A DNA stretch of 64,000 nt from Prosthecobacter vanneervenii (GCF_014203095.1 NZ_JACHIG010000009.1:248001-312000); one strand, 5' to 3'. Numbered from the stretch's first letter, positions 1 through 15,000 are shown. A program made the numbers and translations. The notes: generated by a model from the letters alone, not told the origin.

Positions 1-3000
1 GTGTCAAAGCCGACAGCCGAGCCTGCCTTGAGTCCATTACTGGAGACAGCAGTCAGGTTGTTCAGGAGCGTCGTGGTGTCTGCCGTGGTGAACTCTCCCG
101 CGCCACCCACGTTGAAGGCGACAGTGGCACCGCTGTTGACAGTGACGTTGGCAGGAGTCCAGCTGGCGGACTGGTTGTTATAGAGTGAGGCCTCCTTGGC
201 GAACTGCAGTGTGCCAGCTGTGACTGTTGTCGTTCCAGTGTAGGTATTGGCGCCAGAGAGGGTCTGAGTCCCGGTGCCCACTTTGACGAGATTCAATGCA
301 TTGGTGCTGTTGGTGATCACCCCCGCAAAGGTGGTGCTGGTGTTGTCGTTGCCAGTGGTCAGCGTAGCAGCGGCACCGCTGTTGGTGATCAGGCCGCCCG
401 TGGAAACGGTATCACCCGAGAGGGAGCCAACTCCCGTGGCGAAGCCTTTGATATCAAAAGCAGCCCCCTGATAAACCGCAAGTGCTGAAGCGGTGGGAAC
501 GGCACCCGCAGCGCCCACCTGCAACACACCACCAGCAACAGTGGTGCTGCCACCGTAGTTGTTGGTTGCATTGCTCATCACGAGAACGCCAGCACCGGAC
601 TTGGTGAGGTTGGTGCCTCCAGTGACCTTGCCGCTGATGGTGGCCGTGACCTGCGGGCTGGTGACGTTGATATTATGTGCACCGGCAGCCAGCGTCATGG
701 TGCCGCTAAGCGTGAGGTTGTTTGCCGCGACGGTGCCGCCGAAGGTGAAATCTCCACTCACGCTGGTGGCATTGCTGATGGTGCGGGTCGCAGTGCCTGC
801 CAAAATGGAGGTACCGGTGCCAATGGTGATGGTGCCAGTGCCGTAGGCGTTTGTAGCAGCGGAGTTGTCGAAGATGACGCTGCCCTGGCTGATGTTCAGC
901 CCACCTGTGAGGGTGTTGGCTGTGGAACCGCTGAACACGAGTGAGCCAGAGCCAGACTTGGTGATGGTGCCACCACCGGTGGTATTGAGAGGAGCGGAGA
1001 TGATGAGGCCATCCGGGGAGACGCCGTTCACGGTGATGACCGGAGCTGCATTGGTCAGCACCAAGGCCGTGCCACTGATAGTCGGTGTGGAAGCGAGGTT
1101 GTCATTGGTGACGGTGATGGCATTAGCGGCGCTCAGGTTGAGCAGCGTGCTCGTTGCCACAGTAGGAGTTGCGGTGCCACCAGCTGAATTGTTGAACGTC
1201 AGGCTGGTGAGGGTATTGGTGCCACTTGTCGTCAGGGTGCCGCCTCCGTTGATGGTGACGTTGGAAGTCTGGGCAATCTGACCAGCGATAGCAGATCCAA
1301 ATGTCATGGTGTTGGTGCCTGCAGTGACACCCGAACCCGTTGTGATCGTGATTTGATTGGACGAAGACGTGTAGGTCTGGTTGGTCTGGGCGGTCACGCC
1401 GGTGCCAGTCGTGATTGTGAACTGTGTCGCACTGGTAATCGCAGTGATAAATTCACCGGCAGGAATGCCAGTGCCGCTGATTGCCATACCGACGGTGAGT
1501 CCCGCTGTGGATGCCACGGTAACTGTGTTGCTGTTGGCAGTGGTCGTGCCGCCGGTGGCCAGGGTGCTGCCGCTGGCCGCAATGCCGGTGATAAATTCAT
1601 TCGCAGGCAGGCCGGTTCCAGTCACAGCTTGTCCGACATACAGACCGGAGACAGTGCTCAGGCTGCCCACCTGAGCGGTCGAAGCCGTGGTCGTGCCAGA
1701 ACTCTGTGCGCCACCAAAGGACACCGTTGCACCGTTGTTGATGGTCAGATTACCGGGGACGGCAACCGTTGTGGTGCCGTTGGCGCCGGCCGTGTTCAGA
1801 AGAAGCAGGCCGCTGTCGACGAACGTTCCACCCGTGTAGGTGTTGTTGCCAGTCAGGACCAGCGTGCTGCCGACGTTGGGGGCCCCGCTCTTGATCAGCG
1901 TCACCGGGCCGTTTGTGGTGTTGTTGGCGATCACCGCAGAAACGGACATCGCGTTGGTGCTGCTATTGAGCTGGAATGTCAGCTCCGCAGGCGCAGAGCC
2001 ATTGCCTGCCGTGAGGGTGCCGTTCTGGATCGTCGTAAGTCCTGAGTTTGTGTTCGGGCTCGTGCGGAGAATACCACCAGAGGTGACTACCAGAGTTCCG
2101 GCGGCGAGGTCCAAGGTCGGAGCGACGCTGCCGCCAAGGGTAGCAGGAGCAGCTGGGTTGATCTGCAGGGAGTTGACCGTCTGAGTTCCGCCAGCCAGAG
2201 TCACCGTTCCATTGGCATTGACAGTGTTAATGCTGTAGTTGCCGTTGGAAGTCAGAGCGCCCTGGGCACCGTAAGCGGTGATATTGGTGTAGGCAGCGGA
2301 GTTCAACGCGACAACGCCGGAGTTTCCAAAGCCGACGGTGGCACCACTGGCCGTTGCCAGCGGGGCAATGTTGACCGTGATGGTGGTGCCATTGACGATG
2401 GAGGCGATGGTGGTGCCGGGTGCGAAATTGGAATTCGTGAGTGCCTGACCCACCACCATCTGAGAGGTGTTACCGGAGGTAAGTGTGACAGTAGTGCTGC
2501 CCTGGATGATGTTTGCAGTCAGAGACTGCGCTGGGGCAGTCGTAGCCCAGTTGTCAGGGGCGCCAGCGGAATTGCCTGCCGTGGCCCAGCCACCAAGAAT
2601 GGCTCCGGTGCCCGTTCCTGTGTAGGAGCCCACCAAGGAAGGCGCGGTGGAATTGAGATTGGTCACAAGAATCTGCGCGCTGCCAACCACGCTGGAGCCC
2701 AGCCCCTGTCCACCTGAGCCAGGCACACCGACGAAGGCGAGCGTGGCACCGGTGGTGCGGGTCAGATTGGTCACGGTCATGGTCGCCGTATTGCCAGTGC
2801 CCTGAGCAGGAGCGGTAACGCTGAGTGCATTGGCGCCCGTTGCGGCTGTCACGCCGGTGCCGCTACCGCCGAGGATCACGCTGGAGCTGGTGTTATTGGC
2901 ACCCGTCAGGGCCACAGTGGCGTTGTTAAGAGTGATGAGAGCCGTGCTGGAAATGCGCTGGTTGATGTTGACCAGACCGTTGTTGGTCATGTTCAGCGTG

Positions 3001-6000
3001 GCGCCGCCAAGGGTGAAGCTGGTGCTGGCGAGGGTGCCGCTGTCAACTAGAGTGAGCACGCCACCAAGGACGGTGGTGCTGCCGCTGTAGTTATTGGCAC
3101 TGGTCAGGGTCAGGGTGCCGGAGCCTTCCTTGAAGAAGCTCAGTGAGCCACCAATGACTCCGCCGAAGGTGGAGTTGGAGGAACTGCTGGCGACGAAGTT
3201 GGCTGCGGTGCTGCTCGTGATCGTGCCACCCGTACCGCTGATCGGGTCATTGTTGCTCAGGGTGCCAACGTACTGATTGAAACCATTGAGGTTGAAAGTG
3301 CCGCCATTGACGACGAGCGACTGGAGTGCCGGCACAGTAGCCGTGGGTGTGACAGCGAGGGTATTGGCAGCACCGCTGTTGAGCAGCAGAGTGCCAGCGT
3401 TCAACGTGGTGGTACCGGTATAGTACTCGGTGCTGTCGAGATTCAGAGTGCCACTGCCATTCTTGGTCAGGCCTCCGGTCGTGCCCAGAAGGAAGCCCAT
3501 GATGTCGAGCGAGGCTGTGCCGGTGACATGGATTTCGAACTGATTGTTCGAGGAGGTCGCGATTGAGCCCACATTCAGGGTGTTTGTGGTCGTGGCAAAG
3601 ATACCACCCGTGGTGATGGTCAAGGCATCCAGACCAGCAGCACTGGTGTAGCGCTGAACCGTGGTGCCCTGAATGGCCTGACCACCGCCGGTGGCATTGA
3701 TGCCAAAAGCCGAGTTCAGTGTGAGGCTGTTGAGAGCGGTGGAGCTGCTGTAGTTCTGAGTCGCTGAGAAGTTACCGAAGTTGACCGTAGCACCACTGCT
3801 GAGCGTTGTGGCGAGTTCGCTCGTCGTCATCGGACGGAGGTTGCCAGTGACGGAATCCTTGACGAGGAATCCAGTGCCGGTGCCGGTGAGGCTGTTGTCG
3901 GCAATGATATCAGAGCGGATGGCCATGGTGGTCGTGCCGTTGGCACCGGTTCCCTGACCAGCGAGGGTGTTAAAGGTACCCGTGACGACTATTGTGGCAT
4001 TGCCAGCACCTGCAGCGCTGGAAAGATTGTCACCCACGATGAGCATTCCACCGCCAGTAGCCTGAGTGGCCAGAGTGCCAATGCTGAGCGTGGTGCCCAA
4101 GCCACCAGCTCCCACAAGGATGATTTTGCCGTTTCCACTGCCGAAGGTGACAGTGCCGGACAGGGTTTCGGTGACAGCCACAGCGTTGTTGCCATTCATG
4201 GAGAACGTGCCGCCATTGATGGTCAGGCCACGAGCCACAGTGGCTCCGCCGCCACCAGTGCTCAGGCGGTTGTTCAAAGCCGTGGTGCTGTTGTCGAGGT
4301 TCAACGTACCTGCACCGTTGATAATATCAGCAGTGGCCGAGCCAAACAGAACCGCTCCGGCCCCGCTGAGAGTCACCGTGCCTTGGTTGATGGTGAGGAC
4401 CCCAGTGCCATTGCTCAGGCCACCCGTGAGATTGAGCGTGCCTGTACCGATCTTGGTCACGTTAAGGCTGGTCTGGTTGGCAGCTGTGAAGGCGCCCACG
4501 AAGATTGTGCTGGTACCATCTGCGCCGATGGACAGTGTGTTGGTCGTGGTGCTGCTGTTGGTGACCAAGCCACCCGTGGTGCTCGTGCCACCACTGAGAG
4601 ATCCGATCACAGAGGCGTTGTTGTTGATGTCGAGAACTGCACCAGCGGCGATCGCAAATGCGGAACCGCTGAGCAGCTGAGCAGCGCCAAATCTCAGAAC
4701 GCCGCCGTTGACTGTGGTGGCACCAGACCAGCTGTTGCCGGCACTGCCAAGCTGTAGAACTCCGTTACCAGTCTTGGTAAGACCAGCGCTACCAGTGCCT
4801 GTGACACCACCCACGGTGCCTCCGAGGACTGAGGTGACAGCAGGGCTGGTGACAGCCACGCTACGAGTGGAGGAACCCAGGCTGACAGCCCCGCCGAGAG
4901 TCAGGTTGTTGCCCACGAGGAGACCGCCGAAGGTGAAGTTACCCGTAAGAGTCACCGCATTGGCAATGGTGCGCGCGGTGCCGTCTGCCAGAACGGTCGT
5001 GCCATCGCCAATGGTAAGCGTGCCAATGCCAATCGGGCCTGCTGTCACGACACCACCGCTCTGAGTGCTGGCGTTCGCAAAGATGAGCGAGCCAGCATTG
5101 AGCTGAAGACCACCATTGAAGGTGCTGGCGGTGCTGGACAGAATCAAAGAACCGCTGCCAGCCTTGATCAGGCCTGCTGCAGTCAAGCCTCCCATCTGGT
5201 TCTGAATCGGGCTGCTGATGAGCAGATCGTCTGAGGAGATACCCGAGGTGGTGACCGTACGATTCAGGCCATTCAGCTCCAGCGTGAGAGTCGAGATGGT
5301 CGGAGTGAAGCCAAGGTTGTCATTGACGGAAGTAATCCAGTTGGTTGTTCCATTGAGAACAAGGACGTTGCCAGCAGACCCCGTGACCACAGGTGCTGCA
5401 GTGCCACCGTTGCCGTTGAAGGTAACGGTGTTGAGGGTGTTGTTGCCCACAAGCGTCAAAGTGCCAGTGCCATTGATGGTCACGTTGCTGGTGGCGGCAA
5501 TCTGACCAGCATTGGTGGCTTCAGTGACATTTGCGCCGTTTAGGACAAGATCGCCAGGCACCTGGATGCTGCCAAGCGCACCGCTGAGTGTGAGCGTGCC
5601 CTGATCCACAACTGTCTGACCAGTGTATTGATTGGAGTAACCACCCACAGCCGGCGCACCGATGTTTGTGGCGATGTTTGTTCCAGCAGTCACCCCAGTG
5701 CCAGTGGTGATCGTAAACGTCGTGGCACCAGTGATTGCCGTGATGTATGAACCAGCAGGAATTCTTGAATTACCCGTGACAGGCATGCCGACATAGAGGC
5801 CGCTGGTGCTTGCGACCGTGATCGTCGAAGAGCCGGCTGTGGTGGTGGCTGGCAGTCCAGTAATGGTTCCGGAAGCCGGGTTAAGAGCAGCACCAATGGT
5901 GAGCGGCGCCGATACCACAGTGTTGCCAGCAGCGCTGGAGAGCACAAAATGAGTGCTATCAGTGACGCTGGAAATAATGGCTCCCGGTGCAATACCAATG

Positions 6001-9000
6001 CCATTAACACTCTGACCTGCGGCCAGGCCGGCCGTGCTAGGCACAGTGACTGTGGCACTGCCGGCAGTCATCGCGGCACCTGCGACTGTGACACCCAGAG
6101 GTTGCAGGCCGTAGTAGGCGTTGCTGGTGGCAGAAGACGTGGCATTCGCAGAAATGGTGATGTGCGTGCCATCAAGAATAGACGCCACCGTGGCTCCCTG
6201 CGGGATTCCTGCACCCTGCACAGGCTGGCCAACGACAAGCCCAAGGCTTGCAGGCACAGTGACCACATTGCTTCCACTGGTGACGCTGCTGATCTGCGAC
6301 ACATTTGAGACAGCACCGAAGACAGCGCTGGTCACAGCAGCGGTGGTATTAGCTGAAAGGGTGACTGTATTACCGGAAAGGCCGGTAATGTAAGTATTGG
6401 CAGCCACACCTGTTCCAGTGACGAGCTGGCCGACATTCAAACCTGTAGGGGTGGAGAGCGTCAGAGTATTGGTTCCCGAGGTATTGGTGACTGCGACAGT
6501 CTGAGCACCCACCGAGGAGAAGACCACAGGGAGGCTGGTGCCGTTGGTGATGTTATTGGAAAGCGTCACCACTCCTGTGCCGGAGTTATAACTCAGCACA
6601 GTGGTGTTTGCCGGAATGACGCCTGGGTTGGCAAATGTCAGTGCTGTGCCACTGGCGACCGCCGTGGTAGTAGGCTGACTGATGGTGATGCTGGTGCCAG
6701 CAGTGATGGAGGAGATGACCGAGCCAGCAGGAATGTTTGTGCCTGTGACGGTCTGACCGACCACCAGCCCCGTGGTGTTTGTCATGGGGATGACGGCGGA
6801 ACCGACGGTGTTGGCGGATGTTGTGCTGAGCGCGATGCTGCCACCGCCCGCGCCGGAGTTGGAGAAGGCAAGAGCCGTGCCACTGGCGATCGCGGTAGTG
6901 GTGTTTTGATTGATCGTGATGCTGGTGCCAGCCGTGATGCTAGTGACAACAGAACCCGCAGGAACATTCGTTCCTGTGACACTCTGACCCACAACAATGC
7001 CGGTCGTGTTGGTCATCGGGATCACATTGCTGCCCGTGCTGTTGGCGGAAGTAGTGCTCAGCAGGACGGCTCCGGCACCAGTAACCGTCATGCCCGGATA
7101 GAGGATAGAACCGGCGGGAACGGTAATGGTATTGCTGGCGGAGGTGGTGGTGAGGTTCAGCACCTGCGCGGTGGGCAGGCTGAACTGAGTGGTGCCTGCC
7201 GTGGTAGATCCGGTGCCAACAACCAAGCTCGTGGTGTAGCGCGTGGCATCAGTGATGCCAATAATCAGAGCGCCGGAGGTCTGACCAAGGCCAGCACTGA
7301 CAATCTGGCCCACAGCAAGACCGGCGGTGCCCGGGTTGGTAGCAGAGCCACTCACCGTAATCGTATTGGAATTGGAGGTGGTGGAAGTTGTCCAGACAGT
7401 CGGCAGAACGTTGAGCGTGACACCACTGCCGCCAGACTTCACCAGAGTCACCACTTCAGAGACGTTGTTGACAATAGAACTGTTGATGGTGGTGGTGTTA
7501 TTGGCATAAACATACAGAGAAGCCGTTGAGTTCAGAGGAGAGCCAGCTGTCAGCAGGCCCCCGGCAAACACGCCAGCACCGGCATTGGTGACCAGCAGAC
7601 CGCCCGTGTAATCCGAAAGGACATCACCAAGGGTGTTCATGGCGGCGGTGAAGGCGCCATTGATACGGAGAGAATTGATCGTGCGAGTCGTCACTGCACC
7701 CACGGTGGCAGCCACATTGATATTATCCGTGGCCACACCAGAACCGAGCGCATTGGCGGAGTAATTTCCGAAAGGACTGGATGTCAGTGTAAACGAGCCC
7801 GTGGTGTTGGACGCGGAGCTGAGCGTGATCGTATTTGCAACCGAGTTGATGGCGACAATCGTCGGATTTGTCAGCCCACCGACGCCGTTGACGATCTCAC
7901 CCACATAGAAAGGCGCGGTGGAGAGCACATTGATCACGCTGCTGCCGTTGGTCTGCTGGGCAACGACAGAATTGACTGTCAAACCAAGCGCCCCGACACC
8001 AGAAACCCCTGAAGCAAGCGCTGCGGCAGAGCCGGGAGCGACGTAGCTGGCGAAATCATTTCCGTTTGCAATGGCCCAGACGCCAATGATCCCGTTGGTG
8101 AGCGTGGGTGCGGAAGTGATGATGATCTGAGTGTTGGAGCCTGCATTGCCAGGGCTGGTGCCTGTCACACCGTAGGCGGGCGCTCCGAGAGTGCCGCTAC
8201 CGACGCTGAAGTTGAGGGTGGAGAAGTTCGCAGGAGCGCTGATGCTGGCGATCGTGAGCACCGAGTTGCCAGTGCCGGTGGCGCTGGTGTTGATCGGATT
8301 GACGGTGATGGTATTGCCACCGCGATTGACCGTGACCGCGCCCATGCTGAAGGCATCATTGCCCTGCTGGGAGTTAAAGGTCAGAGTACCGCCATTCAGC
8401 GTGGCTCCACCTGGAATGCGGCTTGCCATGGCCTGCAGGCCAGTGTTGTCCTGCGTGAGTGTGGCGTAGTTTACGGTGACCGACGAGGTGCCAGTGAGCT
8501 GACCACAATCTTTCAGGGTCAAACCAGCCATCAAGAGAGTATCACCCGTATAGGCATTGGTTCCGGTGAGGGTGAGGGTACCGCTGCCCTCCTTGGTAAA
8601 GTTGATAGCACCGTTGACCTGCCCGCCAAAGGTGGTTGCACTACCCACAGTGGTCAAAGTGGACAAAGAGCCGCTGTTGATGACCGTACCGCCCATGTTT
8701 GGCAGAGGATTGATGCTCACAAGCTGGCCAACAGCCTGATTGTTACCGTTCATGTCGAAGGTGCCAGCATTGAGGCGAAGATCGAGAACCGTCGGCGCGC
8801 TGCCGGTGGGGTTGACGAGGATAGCGTTTGAACCGAGGCCAGCCCCCAACTGCAGAGTTCCGCCGTTGATCACGGTGCCGTTGCTTCCCGCCGTGCCGGT
8901 GTAGTACATCGGCGCGTTGAAGATCAAGGTGCCTCCATCAGCCTTAACAATGCCTGAGGTGGTGTTGATGATCGGCGTGGAGAGCGTGAGGCTGCTGCTT

Positions 9001-12000
9001 CCAGTCACGTGAATATCCATGGTGACACCTGCGCTGGAAAGTGAGGCCGCTGAACTGTAAACTCCGCCAAGCGCCAGCAAACCGCCAGAATTCAGCGTGG
9101 TGGTCAGGCGCCCGTTGGCACCGTAGAAGCCCCCCGTGGATCCAAAGAAGTTGGTGAATCCGGTGGTACCGCCGGAGAGAAGCGTAAGGCTGTTCGGAGT
9201 GACGTTGCCAAAGAGCGCATACTCCACAGCAGTCGTAGCTGCGCCCAATCCGACGTTGGTGGTTGTGCCGGTGATAGCCCCAGAGGTGGAGGCTCCCAGG
9301 AGTTCTGTGGTCTGATTGAGCGCACGAATGACCTTGCTGGCGGAATCAAGAACAGCGAAACCAGTGCCAGTGCCTGTGGCGGAAGCATCCACAATGATGT
9401 CAGGCCGGACTGCCATCGTAGTCGAACCATTGGCACCGGATCCCTGAGTGCCCGGCACGTTAAAGGTTGCTGTCGGGATCGAAACGACGGCTTTTCCAGC
9501 ACCAGAAGAGCTGGAAGCCCCCTGGATCAGGAGCGTTGCGAGTCCGTTCTGGCCGCCCAAGGCGCTGCCGGACACCAAGGCAATCGACAGATTGATTCCC
9601 TGAGTGCCAGTTGCATTCAGGTTGATGGTGCTACCGCCTGCGCTGGGAGTCAGGTTTCCGATGTTTTCTGTTACTGCGGCGGCGGAGTTGCCAAGAATTT
9701 GGAAGGTTCCACCCTGCATGCTGAGTGTGCGGGTAGCACCGGAGAAAGCCAGCGCTGCATTGAATGCAGTGCCACCGCCGAGACGGTTGTTGAGAACATT
9801 GGTGCTGTCATCAAGAAGGAGCGTGCCACCGACATTAACAGCATAGGTGTTAAAGCCTTCAGCGGCCGTAGCATCGTTGAGCTGAACTACGCCCTGATTG
9901 ACCTGGAGCGTGCCAATGATATTGCCGCTGTTGTCGGTAGTGCCGAGCGTCATTGTGCCAGTGCCAATCTTGGTGAGGTTGAGCAGCCCTGATGTGTAGT
10001 CGCTGGACAGAGCACCATCGAAGGTGAAGGAGGCGTTGCCAGATCCTACCACCAGAGTGCCGGCGGTGCTGACATTGAAGTTTTTAATGGTGCCAGTGCC
10101 AGTGATCTTCTGGAGCTGAACATTGGTGAAACCACGCATGTCGAGGAAGGAGCCTGAAGCGAGAGCGACTGAGGTCTGGCCGTAGTTGGCTCCAGGGCCA
10201 AGAACCAGCGTGGTATTCGCAGCCACGTTGACTGCATTGGCGAAGTAGCTGACGCCTCCAAGCTCAACAACCCCCGTGTTGCCGGCAGTGCCTGTGGTTG
10301 TACCGAAGTTGATCGTGCCGGCGCTGACGATGTTCGAATTGATGGTGAGACCGATCTGACCGCTGCCGTTCACCGACGTGCCCGATACTGGATCCACAGT
10401 GACTGCAGTTGTCGACGAGAGGTTCAAGAAGCCGAGAATAACCGGCACCGAACGCACATCTGTAAGATTTGTGGCTGTGATGCCACCTGTAAGCGTGAGG
10501 ACGCCCGTTCCAGTAATTACCGCAGGACCATTGTTACCACTAGTGCCGCCTGTGTTGTTAAACGTGAGGCTGGCAACCGTGTTGTTGAAGCCGTTGAGAT
10601 TCCAAGCGCCCCCGTTGCGGATGGTCACATCAGAGGAACTTGCCACCTGCGAAGCTGCAAAGTTGAAAACCGTGGCATTGGCCTGGGCGATGGAGTCGCC
10701 GGCGGCACTGTTGCCACCAGTGATGAAGAGGTCTCCGGTGACAGCACTGCCAGCCCCTGAGGTATTGGCCAAGTTGACGATCACCCCATTGACGTAAGTC
10801 GAACCAGCATAGGTGTTCGCATTGGCAAGGGTGATGGTAGGATTGTTGGCGGTCTGTGAATACGAGTCGAGCACAAGGTTAAGGCCTCCGGCGACCCCGT
10901 TGTCTGCGATGGCTGACTGGATGGTCAGGACGCTGGCTCCGTTATGCACGAACAGCTGCGTCTGACCAGCACCGGCCGTGATTACCCCGCGGTTGAGAAT
11001 GCCGTTCAATGCCGCGCCGATATTTCGACCGTTGTTGTCGATGCCAGCCAGAATACCACCGCTACTCAGAGTCAGCACATCTGTGGCCTGCTGGAATAAC
11101 ACGCTGGCATAGGCGCCATTCATGGTCAACGAGTTGATTGTCTGGCCACCGCTGTTGACGAAATTGTTAGTTGTAAGGCCAAGTCGCAGATTGCTGCCGC
11201 TGCTGGAATTAGAGAAAGCGAGCGTCTGCATATAAGGCGCAAGCAGGTTCACCCCTGTGCCGCCTGAAGTATCGTAGTACACAAACTCGGCATTGGTGGA
11301 CACCGTGACTGTGTCACTGCCAATTCCCACATAGGCCCCCCCCATGATGCCGGAGGTATTGGCTGGTGCGCTGTTGAAGAAGATGAAAGGATTGTTCCCC
11401 GGAACGCCAGCCGCTGCCTGGAAGGCAAGGGTGGAGCCGGCGGCCAGCGTCATGCTATTGAAGGTGACGGAGGCCGTGCCAAATCCCGAGTTGCCAACGT
11501 TGATCTGGATCAGAGAAGCACCACCGGCGATAGACAGATCGCCCAGACTAATTGCGTCGTTGGTACCACTGCGGCTGAAGAAGGAGAATGCACCGCCGTC
11601 CATTGAGATCGGGACACTGCTTCCGATGCGGTTGCTCAGAGCCTGGATACCGCTGTCATCCCACCTGAGAACAGCATCATTGATGGTGATGCCCGTGGTG
11701 TACTGCAACTGGCCTTGATCGACAAGGGCGAGAATATTTCCCTGAACCGTGGTTGTTCCACCATAGGTGTTCAGGCTGTGGATGTTCAGCTGGGCAGTAC
11801 GTGTTTTGACGAAATTGAGGTTGCCGTCAATATTTCCCGCCCAGTCAGAAGTAGCTGATGTCTGAACGATGAGGGTGTTCAGAGTGCTGGCCTGATTGGT
11901 TATGGTGCCACCAGTGCCAGGAAGCACACCTACGCTGGAAAGGTTACCCGTGGTCAGGTTGTGACCGTTAAGGTCAAAGGTTGCACCGCTGTTGACCACC

Positions 12001-15000
12001 AGAGCACCAGCATTAGGTGTGGCGGCTGTGGCGCTGACTGCTGGTGCCGTGGCGAACAGGTAAAGGATCGGGTTGCTGCTGTTAGCAGAGGAGGCGATCT
12101 GAAGTGTGCCGGCATCAATGATCGTGGCACCGGAATAAGAGTTTTGCGAGGCCCCCAGAACAAGTGTGCCGTCTCCACTCTTGGTAAGACCGCCCGTGAA
12201 CGGAGTTACCGTGCCGCCCAGAGCTGCGTTCATGGTCAGCGTGGTGCTGGCCCCCGCTGTCCAGATCACAAATTCACGTGTCTGAGTAGCCGTGTTTGTG
12301 ATCGAACCAACTGCGTTGCCAGTGCCGTTGGCGGCAATGGTCGTGCTCTTTGTGGTGAGAATACCACCGCTGTCGATGGAGAGCACAGAATTAGCGTTGA
12401 GGGTGACGGCGGTGCCGCCAGCCACGCCATCATTATTGATCGTGAGAGAGTTGATGCCCGTGGACTGGAATACACCGGTGGCTGCCGCGGTGTTGGTCAA
12501 CGTCAGGCCGGAAGCAAAGTTGCCGATGTTCAAGTCTCCGGTGCCATTGCCGGTGCCCGCTGCTGGCAGCGTGGCGGAGTAGTTGCTGGCGGACAGACCC
12601 TGGAAGCCAAAGGCGTTAGCAGTACCGCCTGTGGCGTTATAGAGGGCAAAGCTAACTCCGCTGCCACTGGCACTGTTGTCCACGAGGAGGTAGGGCAGAA
12701 TGCCTGCAGAGGTTGCACCGCTGGCACCTGCAAAAGTATCGCCCGAGGTTCCTGTGGGAGTTGGCGCCGTACCTGTGAGGAAGAAGTTGGTGTTGGTCGT
12801 TGTGGCTGCCGCGCTGCCGAGGTTGGTGCCACGGATCAGAGCGGTGGCTCCTGCCGTGCGCGCCATCGTTCCGGAGGAGGTGATGGTAATGTTGTTTGTC
12901 GTCGTATTGTTGAGCGTGACGATGTTGTAGCCCGAACCGAAGGTGATAACACCTGTGCCGAGGTTTTCAGTCACAGCCGAACTGCCGCTGCTGATGACCA
13001 GCGCACCGCCGTTGAGAGTCAATGAACGAGCCACAGTATTGCCCACACTCAGGCGTCCGTTGACCACTGTACCTGAGTTGTCGAGTGTGAGAGTATTGCT
13101 GAATGTTCCTCCGCTGGAGTAAGTAGCACCGCTGATCGTGACCGTTCCAGCGCTGCCCAAGCGACCACTGCCGCTCACAGTAACACCACCATAGGCGAGA
13201 GTAAACGCAGAGAAGGTGTTCACCCCGGTCAGAGTGAGGTTGTTAAGCCCGACTTTTGTGAGAGTCTGGGCACCGCTGATCACCCCACTGAGCGTGATGT
13301 CCCCGCCCTGGGTAACACCGCTGCTGGAATTGATGAAGTTTGAACCAATGCTGGTGGCTGCACTCAGGGAGATGGCACCCGCATAGCTGGCGCTGGTGGA
13401 GGAAGTGTTGATGAGAGCTCCCAGCGAGCTGACGGTCACCGCTGTGGCGCTGGCTCCAGTAACGGTGCCCGAGCCACCATAACCGGCACCACCGATTGTC
13501 AGCGGATAGGTATTAGCGATTGCGAGTCCGTTCAGATCAAGAACGGCACCAGAGGTAATCGTCAGAGTGTTTGCAGCCACCCCCAAGGCGGTGGCATTGC
13601 CAAGCTGAAGGGTGCCGAGAGCAACGGTGGTATTGAAGCTGGAGGAGTTGGCGGCATTGAGGATAAGAGTATCAGTCCCCTGCTTGGTGAAAGTTGGCGT
13701 CCCGGAGGAGACGGCAATGGAGTTCAAGATAAGGTCTCCATAACCGCCAACGGTGGAACTGGAACCAAGCGTCAAAGTGCCCGTGAGGCTGGCGGTCAGA
13801 GCACTGCTGTTCCAAAGTGCGCCACTGGAGCCCGCAGCGAGCAAGGCTGCGGGTGATGCGGATGGCACGGTAACGCCGGCGCCGTTGATAGTGATGTTGC
13901 TTGCAACGCCAGTCATGCCATTGAGATCAAGCGAACCGGAACTGGAGAAGTTGTAGGTGCCTGAAGCTGATGCAGTCAGGGCCTGGGAGAGAGTCACACT
14001 CGTGCCAGTTGCGGCCACGACATATGTTCCCGTGGAGACGCCATTGCCAAACACTTCCTGCCCAACTTTCAGACCAAGAGATGTAGCCGTGTCAGAACCA
14101 GTCAGAGTGAGTGTCACTCCACCAGAGGCACCGGTAGGTGCAGAAGTCGTATTTTTGCTGGAGTTGTTGATGACGGTGCCACCTGCGGGCAGCGCGGTGG
14201 CGCTGTTCACAAAGACATAGCCGCTCTGAACCTGCAGCTGGCCGGTGAAGGTGGAAACGTTGTTTCCACCCAGCACAAGCATGCCAGAACCGGTCTTGAC
14301 GAGGCCATTGCCGCCATCGGAGACGTTTCCGATCAGGTTGATCGTGCCTGCACCTGAGCTGGCGCTGTTGCCAGGATTGAGAACGACACCCGAACCCACA
14401 GTCGTAGTGCCACTGACGCCATACCAGCCCGAACCGTAGCTGCCGGTGGAGCCGTTGACGATGTTAAGTGCAGAACTGTTCCCCAGACTGAGGCTGCTGA
14501 CCACAACGCCAAACTGTGTTCCAAAGGTGTCGATCGTGGCCGAGCTGCCAGCGGCCAACGTGTAGGCATTGGTGATGATGGCAGCACCGTTGTAATTGTT
14601 GGCAGCAGCAGGAGCGGCAGTTGTGTAGTAGAGGTTGCCGCTGCTGATCGCCTGGAAGTTGTTGCTAGTGTCCGCACCAGAGTAGAGAACTTTGTAGCCA
14701 CCACCGCTGCTTGAGTTCATGGGCTTGAAAACAATCGAATGAAGTCCGGCGCTGAGGAAGATCACACCAGCCGTTGCTTCTGAAAGAGCGTGTCCGCCAA
14801 CCGGGTCACCAACGACGGCCGTGCCATCAACATAGAGAACCGAAGCATCATCAACTGCTGTGCGGAAAGTGTAGTTGCCGGCGGTCGAAATATTGATGAA
14901 CCCATTCAATGAAGCCAGACCTGCTGCAAATGAGGCAGAGTTGGCGGCCGGCCGGTTGCCAAGAGCGGCATCGTTAGGCTGGGTGACCACGAAGTTTGAA

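Noticed and set aside
5680-7350. CRISPR-like or DNA-level tandem repeat
   Set aside because: The repetition is at protein level; the DNA copies are diverged and there are no short identical repeats with unique spacers.
11961-13025. Long plus-strand open frame (354 codons) opposite the giant gene
   Set aside because: It and dozens of similar frames between 1 and 29,700, such as 23982-25391, are complements of Gly/Thr/Asn-rich repeats; they lack domains and sit in fixed phase relative to the giant gene.
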